Part shown: in pieces, positions 1 through 8,327 of the stretch
How the letters are laid out: each line of letters begins with the position of its first letter
Numbering within the stretch: the first letter of the stretch is position 1
Origin: Patulibacter sp. SYSU D01012
GTDB lineage: Bacteria; Actinomycetota; Thermoleophilia; Solirubrobacterales; Solirubrobacteraceae
NCBI RefSeq assembly: GCF_017916475.1
Contig: NZ_JAFMTB010000001.1
Location: 1,826,043-1,890,042, forward strand
DNA: 64,000 bases
Direction of reading: 5' to 3'
Position numbers and translations under genes: made by a program
Notes under the pieces: model-generated
The model's input: only the letters and a program-made list of their open reading frames with translations
Database searches by the model: none
Told to the model about the DNA's origin: nothing

Positions 1-188
1 TCGCCGAACTGGCGCGGGTTGACGAAGACGGAGACGACGGTGAAGTCCGTCTCCTCGACGCTGGCGCGCACGAGCGAGACGTGGCCGGCGTGCAGCGCGC
101 CCATCGTCGGGACGAGGCCGACGGTGCCGCGCGCGCGGGCCTGGCGGACGAGGTCGCGCAGCTCGGCGACGGTGCGGACGATCTTCAT
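1..188 (-). CDS. panC: Pantoate--beta-alanine ligase, N-terminal part (runs off window)
   Basis: Only the first 62 or so codons are inside the window. The reading frame starts [14 protein letters not shown] and contains [16 protein letters not shown], the family's ATP-binding signature with the HxGH motif, followed by [11 protein letters not shown], the pantoate-binding strand. PanC condenses pantoate with beta-alanine using ATP, the last step of pantothenate (coenzyme A precursor) synthesis in the cytosol. Its ATG overlaps the stop of the upstream DUF2520 gene (ATGA), so the two are probably one transcript; that pairing is common in bacteria. The C-terminal two thirds lie beyond base 1. Confidence 0.93.
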   Translation of the reverse strand, partial: MKIVRTVAELRDLVRQARARGTVGLVPTMGALHAGHVSLVRASVEETDFTVVSVFVNPRQFG

Positions 189-997
189 GCGGGGCTCCCG
201 GCAGGGACGGCGGTGGGCGTGGGGGTGCTGGAGCCGCCGGGGCGGGCGCCCCGGGCGGCGAGCCGCGCGGTGGCGGCGGTGAGGACGTCGAAGAGCTCGA
301 GGTCGCCGGCGTCGCCGCGGGCCGCGACGGCGGCGCGCTGGCGGGCGACGGTGGCGTCGTCGCCGCGGGCGACCGGGCCGGTCAGCGCGTCGGCGGCGCC
401 GCGCTCCTGCCAGGCGTCGACCGCGGCGCGGACGAGCGGCGCGAGCGCGGTGCGGTCCACGCCGGCGTCCGCGGCCAGGCGGGTCGCCAGGTCCTCGAGC
501 GTGACGAGGAAGTTCGCGGCCACCGAGGCGGCGGCGTGGTAGGCGGCGCGGTCCGCGTCGTCGACCCGCAGGGGACGCATCCCGACGGCGACGGCCAGGC
601 GCTCGGCGACCGCGAGGGCGCGCGGCGTCGCCGCGGCGACGGCGCACGGCGCGCCGGCGAGCGCCGCGTCCGGGCCCGGCACCGTCATCAGCGGGTGCAG
701 CGAGAACGCCTCGTGCCCGTCGAGCGGCGCCAGGGTGGTGGCGCCCGAGACGTGGCCGACGAGCGGGCCGTCCGGCCGGGCGACGATCGCCGCGGCGGCC
801 GCCGCGATCTCGCCGTCGGGGACGCAGAGGAGGACGACGTCGGCGTCGGCGCCGTCGTGGCCGCGCCCGTGCGGGCCGTCCACGGGCGCGCCGGCGGCGC
901 GCAGGGCGGCGGCGAGGGCGCCGCCGAGTCGTCCCCGTCCGACGACGGAGCAACGGGGGAGGGGCGCGTCCGCGGGCGCGCTCCGACAGGGGGTCAT
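185..997 (-). CDS. Rossmann-like and DUF2520 domain protein
   Basis: 270 aa. The N-terminus carries an NAD(P)-type Rossmann fold ([17 protein letters not shown], glycine-rich loop near residues 18-26), then [11 protein letters not shown] and [11 protein letters not shown], which are typical of the F420/NADP oxidoreductase-like fold. The second half ([15 protein letters not shown]) matches the helical DUF2520 domain. Its stop overlaps the panC start, suggesting translational coupling and a link with pantothenate synthesis; some relatives have been proposed to act as ketopantoate-reductase-like enzymes, but that is inference. The ATG is preceded by GGAGA five bases upstream. A possible promoter (GCTACAAC on the minus strand) lies near 1098-1110. 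Confidence 0.8.
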   Translation of the reverse strand: MTPCRSAPADAPLPRCSVVGRGRLGGALAAALRAAGAPVDGPHGRGHDGADADVVLLCVPDGEIAAAAAAIVARPDGPLVGHVSGATTLAPLDGHEAFSLHPLMTVPGPDAALAGAPCAVAAATPRALAVAERLAVAVGMRPLRVDDADRAAYHAAASVAANFLVTLEDLATRLAADAGVDRTALAPLVRAAVDAWQERGAADALTGPVARGDDATVARQRAAVAARGDAGDLELFDVLTAATARLAARGARPGGSSTPTPTAVPAGSPA

Positions 998-1177
998 GTG
1001 GGTCTCCGGTCCAGCTCCCCGAGGGGGATGCCGGTCGCGTGGGGCAAGGGGTGGTGGTGCGTGGGGGTCCGTCCCGCTGCGCGGTGACGGCCTCCGCGAG
1101 TTGTAGCACCCGGCACGAAGTTCGCAAGGGGCGGCGTACGCAGCCCCGTCCGCGCGGGCGTCGCTAGCCTCGACGGG

Positions 1178-1876
1178 GTGACGTCCCCGACGGCCTCCGA
1201 GCGCCGCGCGCGCCTGGCTGAGGAGCAGGAGCGCGCCCGCGGCTGCCCCCGCTGCGCGGCGCTCGTGGCGCACCGCACGACGGTCGTCTTCGGCGCGGGC
1301 GACCCGGACGCCGACCTGCTGCTCGTCGCCGAGTCGCCCGGCCCCGGGGAGGACCGCCAGGGCCTGCCGCTCGTCGGTGGCGCCGGGCGGCTGCTGACCG
1401 AGCTGCTGGACGGCATCGGCCTGCGGCGCGAGGAGGTCTACGTGACGACCGCGCTCAAGTGCCGGCCGCCGGACAACCGCGATCCGCTGCCGGAGGAGCT
1501 GGCGCACTGCCGGCCGTACCTGCACGCGCAGCTCGAGCTCGTGCGTCCCAAGGTCGTCGCGACGCTCGGCAGCTTCGCCACGAAGCTGCTGCGCGGCGAC
1601 CCGGCGGGGATCAAGGAGGTCCACGGCCGGGCCGAGGTGCGGACGATCGGTCCGCGCACGGTGCGGCTGCTGCCCCTCGACCATCCGTCCGCGGCGCTCT
1701 ACGCCCGCCCGGCGATGGACCGGCTGCGCGCCGACGTGGCCCGGATCCCGGCGCTGCTGGCGCTGCCGGCCCCGGAGCAGGTCGCGCCCGTCCCGACGGA
1801 CGCGGCACCCGCGCCGCCCGCGCCCGCGGCGGAGCCCGATCCGGTCGCCGGTCCCGAGCAGCTCGGGCTCTTCTGA
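1178..1876 (+). CDS. Family 4 uracil-DNA glycosylase (4Fe-4S)
   Basis: 232 aa. It excises uracil from DNA to start base-excision repair of deaminated cytosine, a real burden in a GC-rich genome. Four candidate cluster cysteines are visible: C23 and C26 (CPRC), C95 (TALKCRPPDNR) and C111, the last pair separated by 15 residues as in family 4 enzymes. The catalytic loop reads AESPGPGED at 51-59, where GEAPGxxED is usual, and the HPS motif is at LDHPSAALY. The last 35 residues are a Pro/Ala tail. Start: GTG exactly 7 bases after TAGCCT (1165-1170), so probably leaderless. Its TGA overlaps the ATG of the next gene. Confidence 0.9.
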   Translation: MTSPTASERRARLAEEQERARGCPRCAALVAHRTTVVFGAGDPDADLLLVAESPGPGEDRQGLPLVGGAGRLLTELLDGIGLRREEVYVTTALKCRPPDNRDPLPEELAHCRPYLHAQLELVRPKVVATLGSFATKLLRGDPAGIKEVHGRAEVRTIGPRTVRLLPLDHPSAALYARPAMDRLRADVARIPALLALPAPEQVAPVPTDAAPAPPAPAAEPDPVAGPEQLGLF

Positions 1877-2784
1877 TGGGCCCGCTCCCGTACTCGTGGC
1901 AGAACGTCGTCCTGGTGGCCGTGCAGGCGGCGCTCGTGGCGCTGCCGGGCGCCGGCCTGCCGGGGTGGGCCGGCCGCTTCGCCGGCCGCGCGTGGTCGCT
2001 CGTCCTGCCGCTGTCGATCGCGGTCGTCGTGGCCGTCCTGGCGGTGCTGCCCGACGCGGCCCGCGCCCTGACCTGGATCGCGCTGGTGGCGGTGCCGCCG
2101 CTCGCGGCCGCCGCGCTCGGCTGGGCGGCGCACGGCGCGCGGGCGCCGCTGGCGGTGCTGGCGGTCCCGCTGCTCGTCGTCGCCGTGGCGCGGGAGGGCG
2201 ACCGCCCGGGGCAGGTCGCGGCCCTGGCGCTCACCGCGCTCTCGTGCGTGGCGCTCGGCCGGCTGCTCGTCGGGGCGGTCGGCGGCAGCGCGGCGGCCGC
2301 GGCGCGCCCCGGGGGACGGCTGCGGCGCCTGGCGTCCGCGGTGCCCCCGCTGGCGCTCGTGCGCGTCGCGCTCGTGGCGATGGCGGTCATCGACGCCGTC
2401 CTCGTCTTCTCGGGCGGCCTGGAGGCGCCCAACCGCGCGCTGAACGCGGCGGTGCCCGCGGCGGAGCTGCCGCGGCTGCAGTTCCTGGGCCTGGGCGGCG
2501 CGTCGATGGGCTACGGCGACGTGTTCGTCGCCGGCGTGCTGGGCGCGCTGCTGGCGGCCGAGGGCGCTTCGCGGCGCGTGCAGGCGGCCGCGGCGGCCTG
2601 CACGCTCGTGGCGTCGCTGCTCTTCGACCTGCTGTTCGCGCTCGACGCCGTCGACGTGCTGCCGGCGACGGTGCCGGTGGCGGTCGTCCTGCTCGCGTTC
2701 GGCGGCTGGCGCGGGTGGCGCGGCGGCCGCGCGCGGCGCACGGGCGCGGACGCGGCGGCCGCGCGTCCGACGCCGGCCGACTAG
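1876..2784 (+). CDS. Polytopic membrane protein of unknown function
   Basis: 302 aa, almost entirely Leu/Ala/Val-rich helices; I count about eight likely membrane segments, with a C-terminal basic tail (GWRGWRGGRARR). I do not recognise the family. A conserved-looking polar stretch PRLQFLGLGGASMGYGDVFVAG sits between helices; the GxxSMGYGD pattern recalls prepilin-peptidase-like aspartyl proteases (GxGD motif), but only one such motif is visible, so that is weak. The ATG overlaps the stop of the glycosylase gene (TGATG), implying coupled translation. The end overlaps the convergent flippase gene by four bases. Confidence 0.7.
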   Translation: MGPLPYSWQNVVLVAVQAALVALPGAGLPGWAGRFAGRAWSLVLPLSIAVVVAVLAVLPDAARALTWIALVAVPPLAAAALGWAAHGARAPLAVLAVPLLVVAVAREGDRPGQVAALALTALSCVALGRLLVGAVGGSAAAAARPGGRLRRLASAVPPLALVRVALVAMAVIDAVLVFSGGLEAPNRALNAAVPAAELPRLQFLGLGGASMGYGDVFVAGVLGALLAAEGASRRVQAAAAACTLVASLLFDLLFALDAVDVLPATVPVAVVLLAFGGWRGWRGGRARRTGADAAAARPTPAD

Positions 2785-4226
2785 CGCACCGCGGGGGTCT
2801 CGCCGGGGCCGCCGCGGGGCCCCGGGACGTCCACCGGCGGCACCGGCGGCACCGGCGGGACGGCGGCCACCGGCTCGTCCGCCGCGACCAGCGCGACGCC
2901 CGGCTTCGGCGGCGTCCACCACGCCAGCGCGAGCATCAGCACGGCCGCGGCGCCCTGGGCGGCGAGCACGATCGTGGCGAACTCCGTCGCCGACCACCCC
3001 TGCCGGGCCAGCAGCGCCACCTCGGCGACCGCGAGCACGAGCAGCGGCACGAGGTGCCGGTGGCGGCCGATCGCGGACAGGTACTGCACGGACATCATCG
3101 AGATCGACAGGAGCAGCATCGCGGTGCCCAGGAGCGGCAGGGCGCTGGCGGCGGAGTCGAAGCCGGCGCCGAACGCGGTCCGCAGCAGCCAGCCGGGGAT
3201 CGCGACGAAGATGAGGATCGCCGGCACGCCGATGAGGAAGAGGAACGCGATCGCCCGCCGCAGGACCGGGTGCGGGTCCTCGCCCGCCACGGCCCGGCGC
3301 GTCGCCTCGGGCAGCAGCTGCAGCGCGACGCCGACCGCGACCCACACGACGGCCTTCGCCGCGACGGCCGCGGCGGCGTACGAGCCGGCGACGCTCTCGG
3401 CCAGCTCCCGCTTGGCCAGGATCGTGTCGACGTTCTGCATGATCGCGACGAGCAGCAGGGAGAGGATCACCGTCCGCTCCCAGCCCGCGAGCTGCCACAG
3501 CGGGACGGGACGCTCCCCGCCCGCGGCGTCCGGCAGGGTGCCGCCGTGGTGGGCGTGGCGCAGGCGCCGGTCCAGCCCGATCGCGAGCAGGCCGAAGGCG
3601 ATCGGGGCGGCCGCGAAGGCGCCCGTCACCTCCATGCCGATCAGCACGAGGACCACGGCCGCGCCCAGGCGCAGCACGGCCTCGAGCACGATGGAGCCCG
3701 CGACGGCGTCGAAGTCCCGCAGCCCCTGGAGCGCCCCGCGCTGCAGGCAGAGCAGCAGCCAGAGGGTGCCTGACACGGGCAGCACGGCGGCCGCCCACGG
3801 GTGGGAGTCCACGCCGATCAGGCGGGCGAGCGGCTCGCGCAGCACCACGCCGAGCACGACCGCGAGCACGGTCAGGACGATCGCCTGCTTCGTCCAGCCC
3901 CAGACCTCGCGGTACGCCTGCTGGTGGCCGCGCTCCGTCCAGCGGACGATGGCGCGGGCCGCGGCGGCCTGCATGGCCTGCCCCGACACCTGCAGGATGA
4001 GGAAGGCGGCGACGAGGGCCGCGAGGGACGCGTAGCCGGTCTTCCCGAGGAGCCGCGTCAGCAGCACCGTGAAGAGCAGCTGGATCGCGTTGTTGAGCAT
4101 CGACGCGGCGGCCAGCTCCGCGGTCCGTCCCGTGTCCGTCTCGCGCAGGGCCTTCAGCCGCGCGATCCGGGACCGGGGGACGGTGGGATCCGGTCGCCCC
4201 GCCGACGGTGAGGCGTCGGACGGCAC
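2781..4226 (-). CDS. MATE/MurJ-superfamily lipid-linked polysaccharide flippase
   Basis: 481 aa with about 12-14 predicted membrane helices beginning at residue 40 (LAAASMLNNAIQLLFTVLLTRLLG, a start typical of Wzx-like flippases). The layout, with an N-terminal basic region and a Pro-rich tail (VPPVPPVPPVDVPG), fits polysaccharide biosynthesis proteins that flip lipid-linked sugar precursors across the plasma membrane. The substrate cannot be told from the sequence. The start is GTG at 4226, nine bases after TAGGCT read on the minus strand (4236-4241), back to back with the tsaE promoter. Confidence 0.8.
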   Translation of the reverse strand: MPSDASPSAGRPDPTVPRSRIARLKALRETDTGRTAELAAASMLNNAIQLLFTVLLTRLLGKTGYASLAALVAAFLILQVSGQAMQAAAARAIVRWTERGHQQAYREVWGWTKQAIVLTVLAVVLGVVLREPLARLIGVDSHPWAAAVLPVSGTLWLLLCLQRGALQGLRDFDAVAGSIVLEAVLRLGAAVVLVLIGMEVTGAFAAAPIAFGLLAIGLDRRLRHAHHGGTLPDAAGGERPVPLWQLAGWERTVILSLLLVAIMQNVDTILAKRELAESVAGSYAAAAVAAKAVVWVAVGVALQLLPEATRRAVAGEDPHPVLRRAIAFLFLIGVPAILIFVAIPGWLLRTAFGAGFDSAASALPLLGTAMLLLSISMMSVQYLSAIGRHRHLVPLLVLAVAEVALLARQGWSATEFATIVLAAQGAAAVLMLALAWWTPPKPGVALVAADEPVAAVPPVPPVPPVDVPGPRGGPGETPAVR

Positions 4227-4235
4227 GAACGGTGA

Positions 4236-4254
4236 AGCCTAGAGGACGTAGACT
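4236..4254. promoter_or_regulatory. Face-to-face -10 elements for flippase (minus) and tsaE (plus)
   Basis: TAGGCT read on the minus strand (4236-4241) lies 9 bases from the flippase GTG, and TAGACT on the plus strand (4249-4254) lies 7 bases from the tsaE ATG. Only 35 bases separate the two start codons, so both genes are probably transcribed leaderlessly from overlapping divergent promoters. Confidence 0.55.
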
Positions 4255-4261
4255 GGGCGGG

Positions 4262-4741
4262 ATGCGCCCCGCGAGCGAGACCTCCGACGGCGGCCCCGTC
4301 GGCGGGGCCGCGACCGCGGTCCGCCGGACGGCCTCGGCGGCGGCCACCGAGGCGCTCGGCGCCGAGGTCGCGGCCCGGCTGCGGCCCGGCGACGTCGTGC
4401 TGCTGCGCGGGGACCTGGGCGCCGGGAAGACGACGTTCGTGCGGGGCGCCGCCCGCGCGCTCGGCGCGGACGCGGCGGTGACGTCGCCGACGTTCGCGCT
4501 GGCCCACCGCTACGACGGCGACGTGCGGGTGGCGCACCTGGACCTGTACCGCCTGGGCGGCCTGGGCGCCGAGGACGAGGAGCTCGTCGAGGACGAGCTG
4601 GCGGGGGACGTCGTCGCCTTCGTCGAGTGGCCCGACCACGTCGCGGGGCTGCTCGCGGCGCGGACGGTGCTCGAGGTGGAGCTGCGGCACGCCGGGGCGG
4701 ACGAGCGCGAGGCGGAGCTGCGCTGGAGGGCCGAGCGCTGA
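4262..4741 (+). CDS. tsaE: tRNA t6A biosynthesis ATPase TsaE
   Basis: 159 aa. TsaE is the P-loop ATPase that drives the TsaB-TsaD complex making N6-threonylcarbamoyladenosine at position 37 of ANN-decoding tRNAs. The Walker A is LRGDLGAGKTTFVRG; the family motifs TSPTFALAHRY and HLDLYRLG follow, and FVEWPDHV matches the conserved C-terminal W. I chose ATG at 4262 because it sits 7 bases after TAGACT. First gene of tsaE-tsaB-rimI-tsaD, all overlapping. TsaC, which makes threonylcarbamoyl-AMP, is not in the window. Confidence 0.95.
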   Translation: MRPASETSDGGPVGGAATAVRRTASAAATEALGAEVAARLRPGDVVLLRGDLGAGKTTFVRGAARALGADAAVTSPTFALAHRYDGDVRVAHLDLYRLGGLGAEDEELVEDELAGDVVAFVEWPDHVAGLLAARTVLEVELRHAGADEREAELRWRAER

Positions 4742-5457
4742 GCGCCGCCGGCGCGGGCTGGACGCTGGCCCTCGACACCGCCACGCCGGCGACGGTGGCC
4801 GCCGCGATCGCCCCCGACGGGGCGACGGCGGCGCGGGCCGCGGTGCCCGGCCCCGGCGAGCGCCCCGGCCACACGCGCCTGCTGCTGCCCCTCGCCGGCG
4901 AGGCGCTCTCGGCCACGGGCGGTGGCCTGGACCGGGTCGGCCGGCTGGTGGTCGGGCTGGGGCCGGGGACGTTCACCGGCATCCGCGTCGGCGTGGCGAC
5001 CGGCCGCGCGCTCGCGCTGGCCGTCGGCGCCGGCGCGGTCGGCGTGCCCACGCCCGCCGCGCTGGCCCACGCGGCGCAGGCGGCCGGCGGCCCGGCCGCG
5101 GACGCGCCGGTCCTCGTCGTGCAGGACGCGCGCCGCCGCGAGCTCTTCCTGACGCTCGTGCGCCCCGGGGACGACCCGCGCGCGCTGACGCCGTGGACGG
5201 TGCCGCAGGACGAGGTCGCGGCCGCCGTCGCGGCGCTGGCCGTGCGCCCCGCCGCGGCGGTCGGCGACGGCGCCGTGCTGCGGGCCGACGCGCTCGCGGC
5301 CGCCGGCGTGGCCGTCCCCGACGACCCCGCCTGGCACCACGTCGACGGCCTCGCGCTCGCGCGCGCCGCGGCCTCGATCCCCGCCGCTGACGCCGCCGAC
5401 GTGCTGCCGGTGTACGTTCGGGGCGCGGACGCCATCCCGACCGCCCTCCGCCGGTGA
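4738..5457 (+). CDS. tsaB: tRNA t6A biosynthesis scaffold TsaB
   Basis: About 239 aa. TsaB is the inactive paralogue of TsaD and dimerises with it. The N-terminus WTLALDTATPATVAAAI and the motif VVGLGPGTFTGIRVGVATG are diagnostic for TsaB/YeaZ. No ATG or GTG sits at the expected place; the best-fitting start is CTG at 4738, which overlaps the tsaE stop (CTGA), so the exact start is uncertain. The stop overlaps the GTG of rimI. TsaB is essential in most bacteria. Confidence 0.9.
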   Translation: MSAAGAGWTLALDTATPATVAAAIAPDGATAARAAVPGPGERPGHTRLLLPLAGEALSATGGGLDRVGRLVVGLGPGTFTGIRVGVATGRALALAVGAGAVGVPTPAALAHAAQAAGGPAADAPVLVVQDARRRELFLTLVRPGDDPRALTPWTVPQDEVAAAVAALAVRPAAAVGDGAVLRADALAAAGVAVPDDPAWHHVDGLALARAAASIPAADAADVLPVYVRGADAIPTALRR

Positions 5458-6140
5458 CCCCTCCGATCCCGCAGCCCTCGCCGCAGCCCGCCCCCGACGG
5501 CGGCCGGCCGCGCACGGGCACCGACCGCGGGGTCGCGATCCAGCGGCTGACCTTCGCGGACATGCCGCAGGTGCTGGCGATCGAGCGGCGCAGCTACCGG
5601 GCGCCGTGGTCGCTGGCGATGTTCGTCCTCGAGACGGCGAAGCCGGGCGGGCTGTCCGTCGCCGCCCGGGCGTTCGCCGCGGGCGCCCGCGGCTCCGCGT
5701 CGGGCGTCGCGCTCGTCGGCTACTCCGTCGTCTCGCGCTACGACGACGCCTTCCACGTCATGAACGTCTGCGTCGACCCCAACCGCCGCCGCGAGGGCAT
5801 CGCCCGCTCGATGCTCGAGCACGTGATCGTCCAGGCCGGTGGGGACGAGGCGCGCCTGACGCTCGAGGTGCGGCCGTCCAACACCGGCGCGCGGCGCCTG
5901 TACGACGAGCTCGGCTTCCTCGCCGTCGGCACCCGGCGCCGGTACTACCGCGACGACGGCGAGGACGCCCTGATCATGTGGCGGACGCCCGCGACGCTGC
6001 GCGGGGCGACCGACGACGTCCCGGGCGCCGAGGACGTCGGGGGCCGCGGCGCCGGCTCGCGCGGCCCCGTGCCGCCCGACGTGCCCGAGGTGGCCGGCCC
6101 GCCGCTGCCCGGCCGCACCGCCGACGGGAGGCGCCCGTGA
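5454..6140 (+). CDS. rimI: Ribosomal protein alanine N-acetyltransferase, GNAT family
   Basis: 228 aa. The GNAT fold spans about residues 27-180: MPQVLAIERRSYRAPWS (N-terminal arm), MNVCVDPNRRREGIARSML (acetyl-CoA-binding R/QxxGxG/A, here RRREGIA), then LEVRPSNTGARRLYDELGF. RimI acetylates the N-terminal alanine of ribosomal protein S18 and is frequently encoded between tsaB and tsaD, as here. The N-terminal 25 residues and the C-terminal 45-residue Pro/Gly-rich tail are extra relative to E. coli RimI (148 aa). GTG start overlaps the tsaB stop; stop overlaps the tsaD GTG. Confidence 0.9.
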   Translation: MTPPIPQPSPQPAPDGGRPRTGTDRGVAIQRLTFADMPQVLAIERRSYRAPWSLAMFVLETAKPGGLSVAARAFAAGARGSASGVALVGYSVVSRYDDAFHVMNVCVDPNRRREGIARSMLEHVIVQAGGDEARLTLEVRPSNTGARRLYDELGFLAVGTRRRYYRDDGEDALIMWRTPATLRGATDDVPGAEDVGGRGAGSRGPVPPDVPEVAGPPLPGRTADGRRP

Positions 6141-7138
6141 TCCTGGCGATCGAGACGAGCTGCGACGACACCTGCGCGGCGGTCGTCGCCGACGACGGCG
6201 AGATCCGCGCGAACGTCATCTCCAGCCAGGGCATCCACGACGCGTACGGCGGCGTGGTGCCCGAGCTCGCCGCCCGCGCGCACGCCGAGCGCTGCGACCT
6301 GGTCGTCGCCGACGCCCTGCGCACCGCCGGGATCGGCCTGGACGACGTCACGAAGGTGGCGGTCACGCAGGGGCCGGGGCTCGTCGGCGCGCTCCTCGTC
6401 GGCCTGCAGACCGCGAAGGCGATCGCCGTCGCGCGGGGACTGCCGCTCGTCCCGGTCGACCACCTGGACGGGCACGTGCTGGCCTGCACGCTCGCGCCGC
6501 TGTCCTTCGCCCCGCCGTTCGTGGCGCTCGTCGCCTCGGGCGGCCACACCTTCCTGGCGCGCGTGGACGGTCCCGACCGCATCGAGCGGCTCGGCGGCAC
6601 GCTCGACGACGCCGCCGGCGAGGCGATCGACAAGGGCGCCCGCCTGCTCGGGCTGCCGTACCCCGGCGGCCCGCACCTGGAGCGCCTGGCGGCGGACGGC
6701 GATCCCGCGGCGTTCGCCTTCCCGACCGCGAAGGGGGTGACCGGCCTGGACCTGTCGTTCGCGGGCCTGAAGACGTCGCTCCTCTACCGCACCCGCGACC
6801 TGGGCGAGGCGGAGACCGCCGCCCGCCGCGCCGACCTCGCCGCGTCGTACCAGCACGCCGTCGTCGAGACGATCGCGATCCGGGTGGAGCGGGCGCTGCG
6901 CGAGACGGGCCTGCGTCGGCTGGCGATCGGCGGCGGCGTCGCCGCCAACGGCGCGCTCCGGGCCCGGCTGCAGGGGCTGGACGCCGACGTCGCCGTCCCC
7001 GACCGGGCCCTCTGCACCGACAACGCGGCGATGATCGCCGCGGTCGCGCGGCACCTGCCGGCGCTGCCGGCCGACGCGGTGCCCGGCCTCGAGGCGTACG
7101 CCACCGGCCAGCGCCCCGCGGCCGCGGTGGCGGCCTGA
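6137..7138 (+). CDS. tsaD: tRNA N6-adenosine threonylcarbamoyltransferase TsaD
   Basis: 333 aa, full family length. The N-terminus ILAIETSCDDTCAAVV is the Kae1/TsaD signature; VPELAARAHAE and VDHLDGHVLA contribute metal ligands, and VALVASGGHTFL, LDDAAGEAIDKGARLLGLPYPGG and IGGGVAANGALR are the ATP-binding segments. TsaD transfers the threonylcarbamoyl group to A37 of tRNA. The GTG start overlaps the rimI stop. Last gene of the operon; an 86-base gap with its own -10-like element separates it from the Rex fusion gene. Confidence 0.96.
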   Translation: MILAIETSCDDTCAAVVADDGEIRANVISSQGIHDAYGGVVPELAARAHAERCDLVVADALRTAGIGLDDVTKVAVTQGPGLVGALLVGLQTAKAIAVARGLPLVPVDHLDGHVLACTLAPLSFAPPFVALVASGGHTFLARVDGPDRIERLGGTLDDAAGEAIDKGARLLGLPYPGGPHLERLAADGDPAAFAFPTAKGVTGLDLSFAGLKTSLLYRTRDLGEAETAARRADLAASYQHAVVETIAIRVERALRETGLRRLAIGGGVAANGALRARLQGLDADVAVPDRALCTDNAAMIAAVARHLPALPADAVPGLEAYATGQRPAAAVAA

Positions 7139-7224
7139 GCGGCGAGCGGCCGGCGACCGTCCCCGGCGGCGTCCGGGCCGCCGTACGCCAGCGCCGCTCC
7201 TCCGGGTCTGCGAGGATCGGGGGG

Positions 7225-8289
7225 ATGTCTTCCGCCCCCGAGGTCGTGGTCTTCCTGCGCGCCGGCTGCCACCTCTGCGCCGACGCGCTCGCCGACCTGG
7301 AGGCCCTCCAGGCGCAGGAGCCGTTCGCCGTCCGCACGGTGGACATCGAGCGCGACGACCGCCTGCACGCCCGCTACCTGGAGCGCATCCCGGTCATCGC
7401 GGTGGCGGGGGAGGAGCTGTGCGACTTCGCCGTCGACGCCGAGCGCGTGCTCCGCGCGGTCCGCGAGGTGCGGCAGGTGCGCGAGCGCCCCACGGCGGCG
7501 GTCGCCGCCCGCGTGCCCGCCGGCGCGGCGACCGGCACGCTGCCGTCCGTCCCCCGGCACCTCAAGCCCGCCCCGCTGCCCGAGGACGCCGGCGAGCCCC
7601 GGGAGCGCGACGACGACGCGCCCGCGGCGCCGGCCGACCTGGACCCCGCGCCGGCCGAGCCGGTCGTGCCCGAGGTGCGCCTGGGCGTCGGGCAGGCCGA
7701 GCGGCTCTCGCGCTACCTGCAGGTGCTGACCCAAGCGCGGAAGATGGGCCGGGCGACGATGAGCTCGCAGGAGCTCTCGGCCCACACGCACGTCAACTCG
7801 ACGCAGATCCGCCGCGACCTCTCGGGCTTCGGCCGCTTCGGCAAGCGCGGGGTCGGCTACGACGTGGAGGAGCTCGTCGTCCGGATCCGCGGGATCCTGC
7901 ACACGAACCAGCACGTCGGGATCGTCCTGCTCGGCGCCGGCCACCTGGGCCGCGCGATCGCCGGATCGGACGCGTTCGCCGACCACGGCTTCGACATCGT
8001 CGCGGTGCTCGACAACGACCCGGCGAAGATCGGCACGCCGATCGGCGAGCTGACGATCGGCGACGTCCGGCACCTCGGCGAGGTCGTGCGCGAGAACGAC
8101 GTCGTCGTCGGCGTGATCGCGTCGCCGGCGAAGGCCGCCCAGGGCCTGGCCGACGAGCTCGTCGAGGCCGGCGTGCAGATCATCTTCAACTACAGCGGGA
8201 CGCTGCTGCGCACGCCGCCCGAGGTGACCGTGCACACCTCGAGCCCCGCCGTGGACCTGCTCCACGCCCTGTACTACTACCTCGCCTAG
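7225..8289 (+). CDS. rex: Glutaredoxin-like domain fused to redox-sensing repressor Rex
   Basis: 354 aa, far longer than ordinary Rex (about 210-230). Residues 5-80 form a thioredoxin-fold, glutaredoxin-like (DUF836-type) domain: VVVFLRAGCHLCADAL with the dithiol C15-H-L-C18, and the cis-proline loop ERIPVIAV. A Pro/Ala/Asp-rich linker (about 85-150) follows. From about residue 155 comes a complete Rex: winged helix (RYLQVLTQ, SSQELSAHTHVNSTQIRRDLS, GFGRFGKRGVGYDVEEL), then the NAD(H) Rossmann domain (VLLGAGHLGRAIAGS) and the dimerising C-terminal helix (HALYYYLA). Rex represses respiratory and fermentation genes and releases DNA at high NADH. The same frame runs through with no internal stop. 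ATG is 7 bases after GAGGAT, probably leaderless. Confidence 0.93.
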   Translation: MSSAPEVVVFLRAGCHLCADALADLEALQAQEPFAVRTVDIERDDRLHARYLERIPVIAVAGEELCDFAVDAERVLRAVREVRQVRERPTAAVAARVPAGAATGTLPSVPRHLKPAPLPEDAGEPRERDDDAPAAPADLDPAPAEPVVPEVRLGVGQAERLSRYLQVLTQARKMGRATMSSQELSAHTHVNSTQIRRDLSGFGRFGKRGVGYDVEELVVRIRGILHTNQHVGIVLLGAGHLGRAIAGSDAFADHGFDIVAVLDNDPAKIGTPIGELTIGDVRHLGEVVRENDVVVGVIASPAKAAQGLADELVEAGVQIIFNYSGTLLRTPPEVTVHTSSPAVDLLHALYYYLA

Positions 8290-8327
8290 ATGCCGATGAC
8301 CCCGGATTCGCCGCGCGGCGCCCGCTG

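Noticed and set aside
2300-2784. Prepilin peptidase call for the membrane protein at 1876-2784
   Set aside because: Only one GxGD-like motif is present; the second catalytic Asp motif and the cysteine-rich N-domain are missing.
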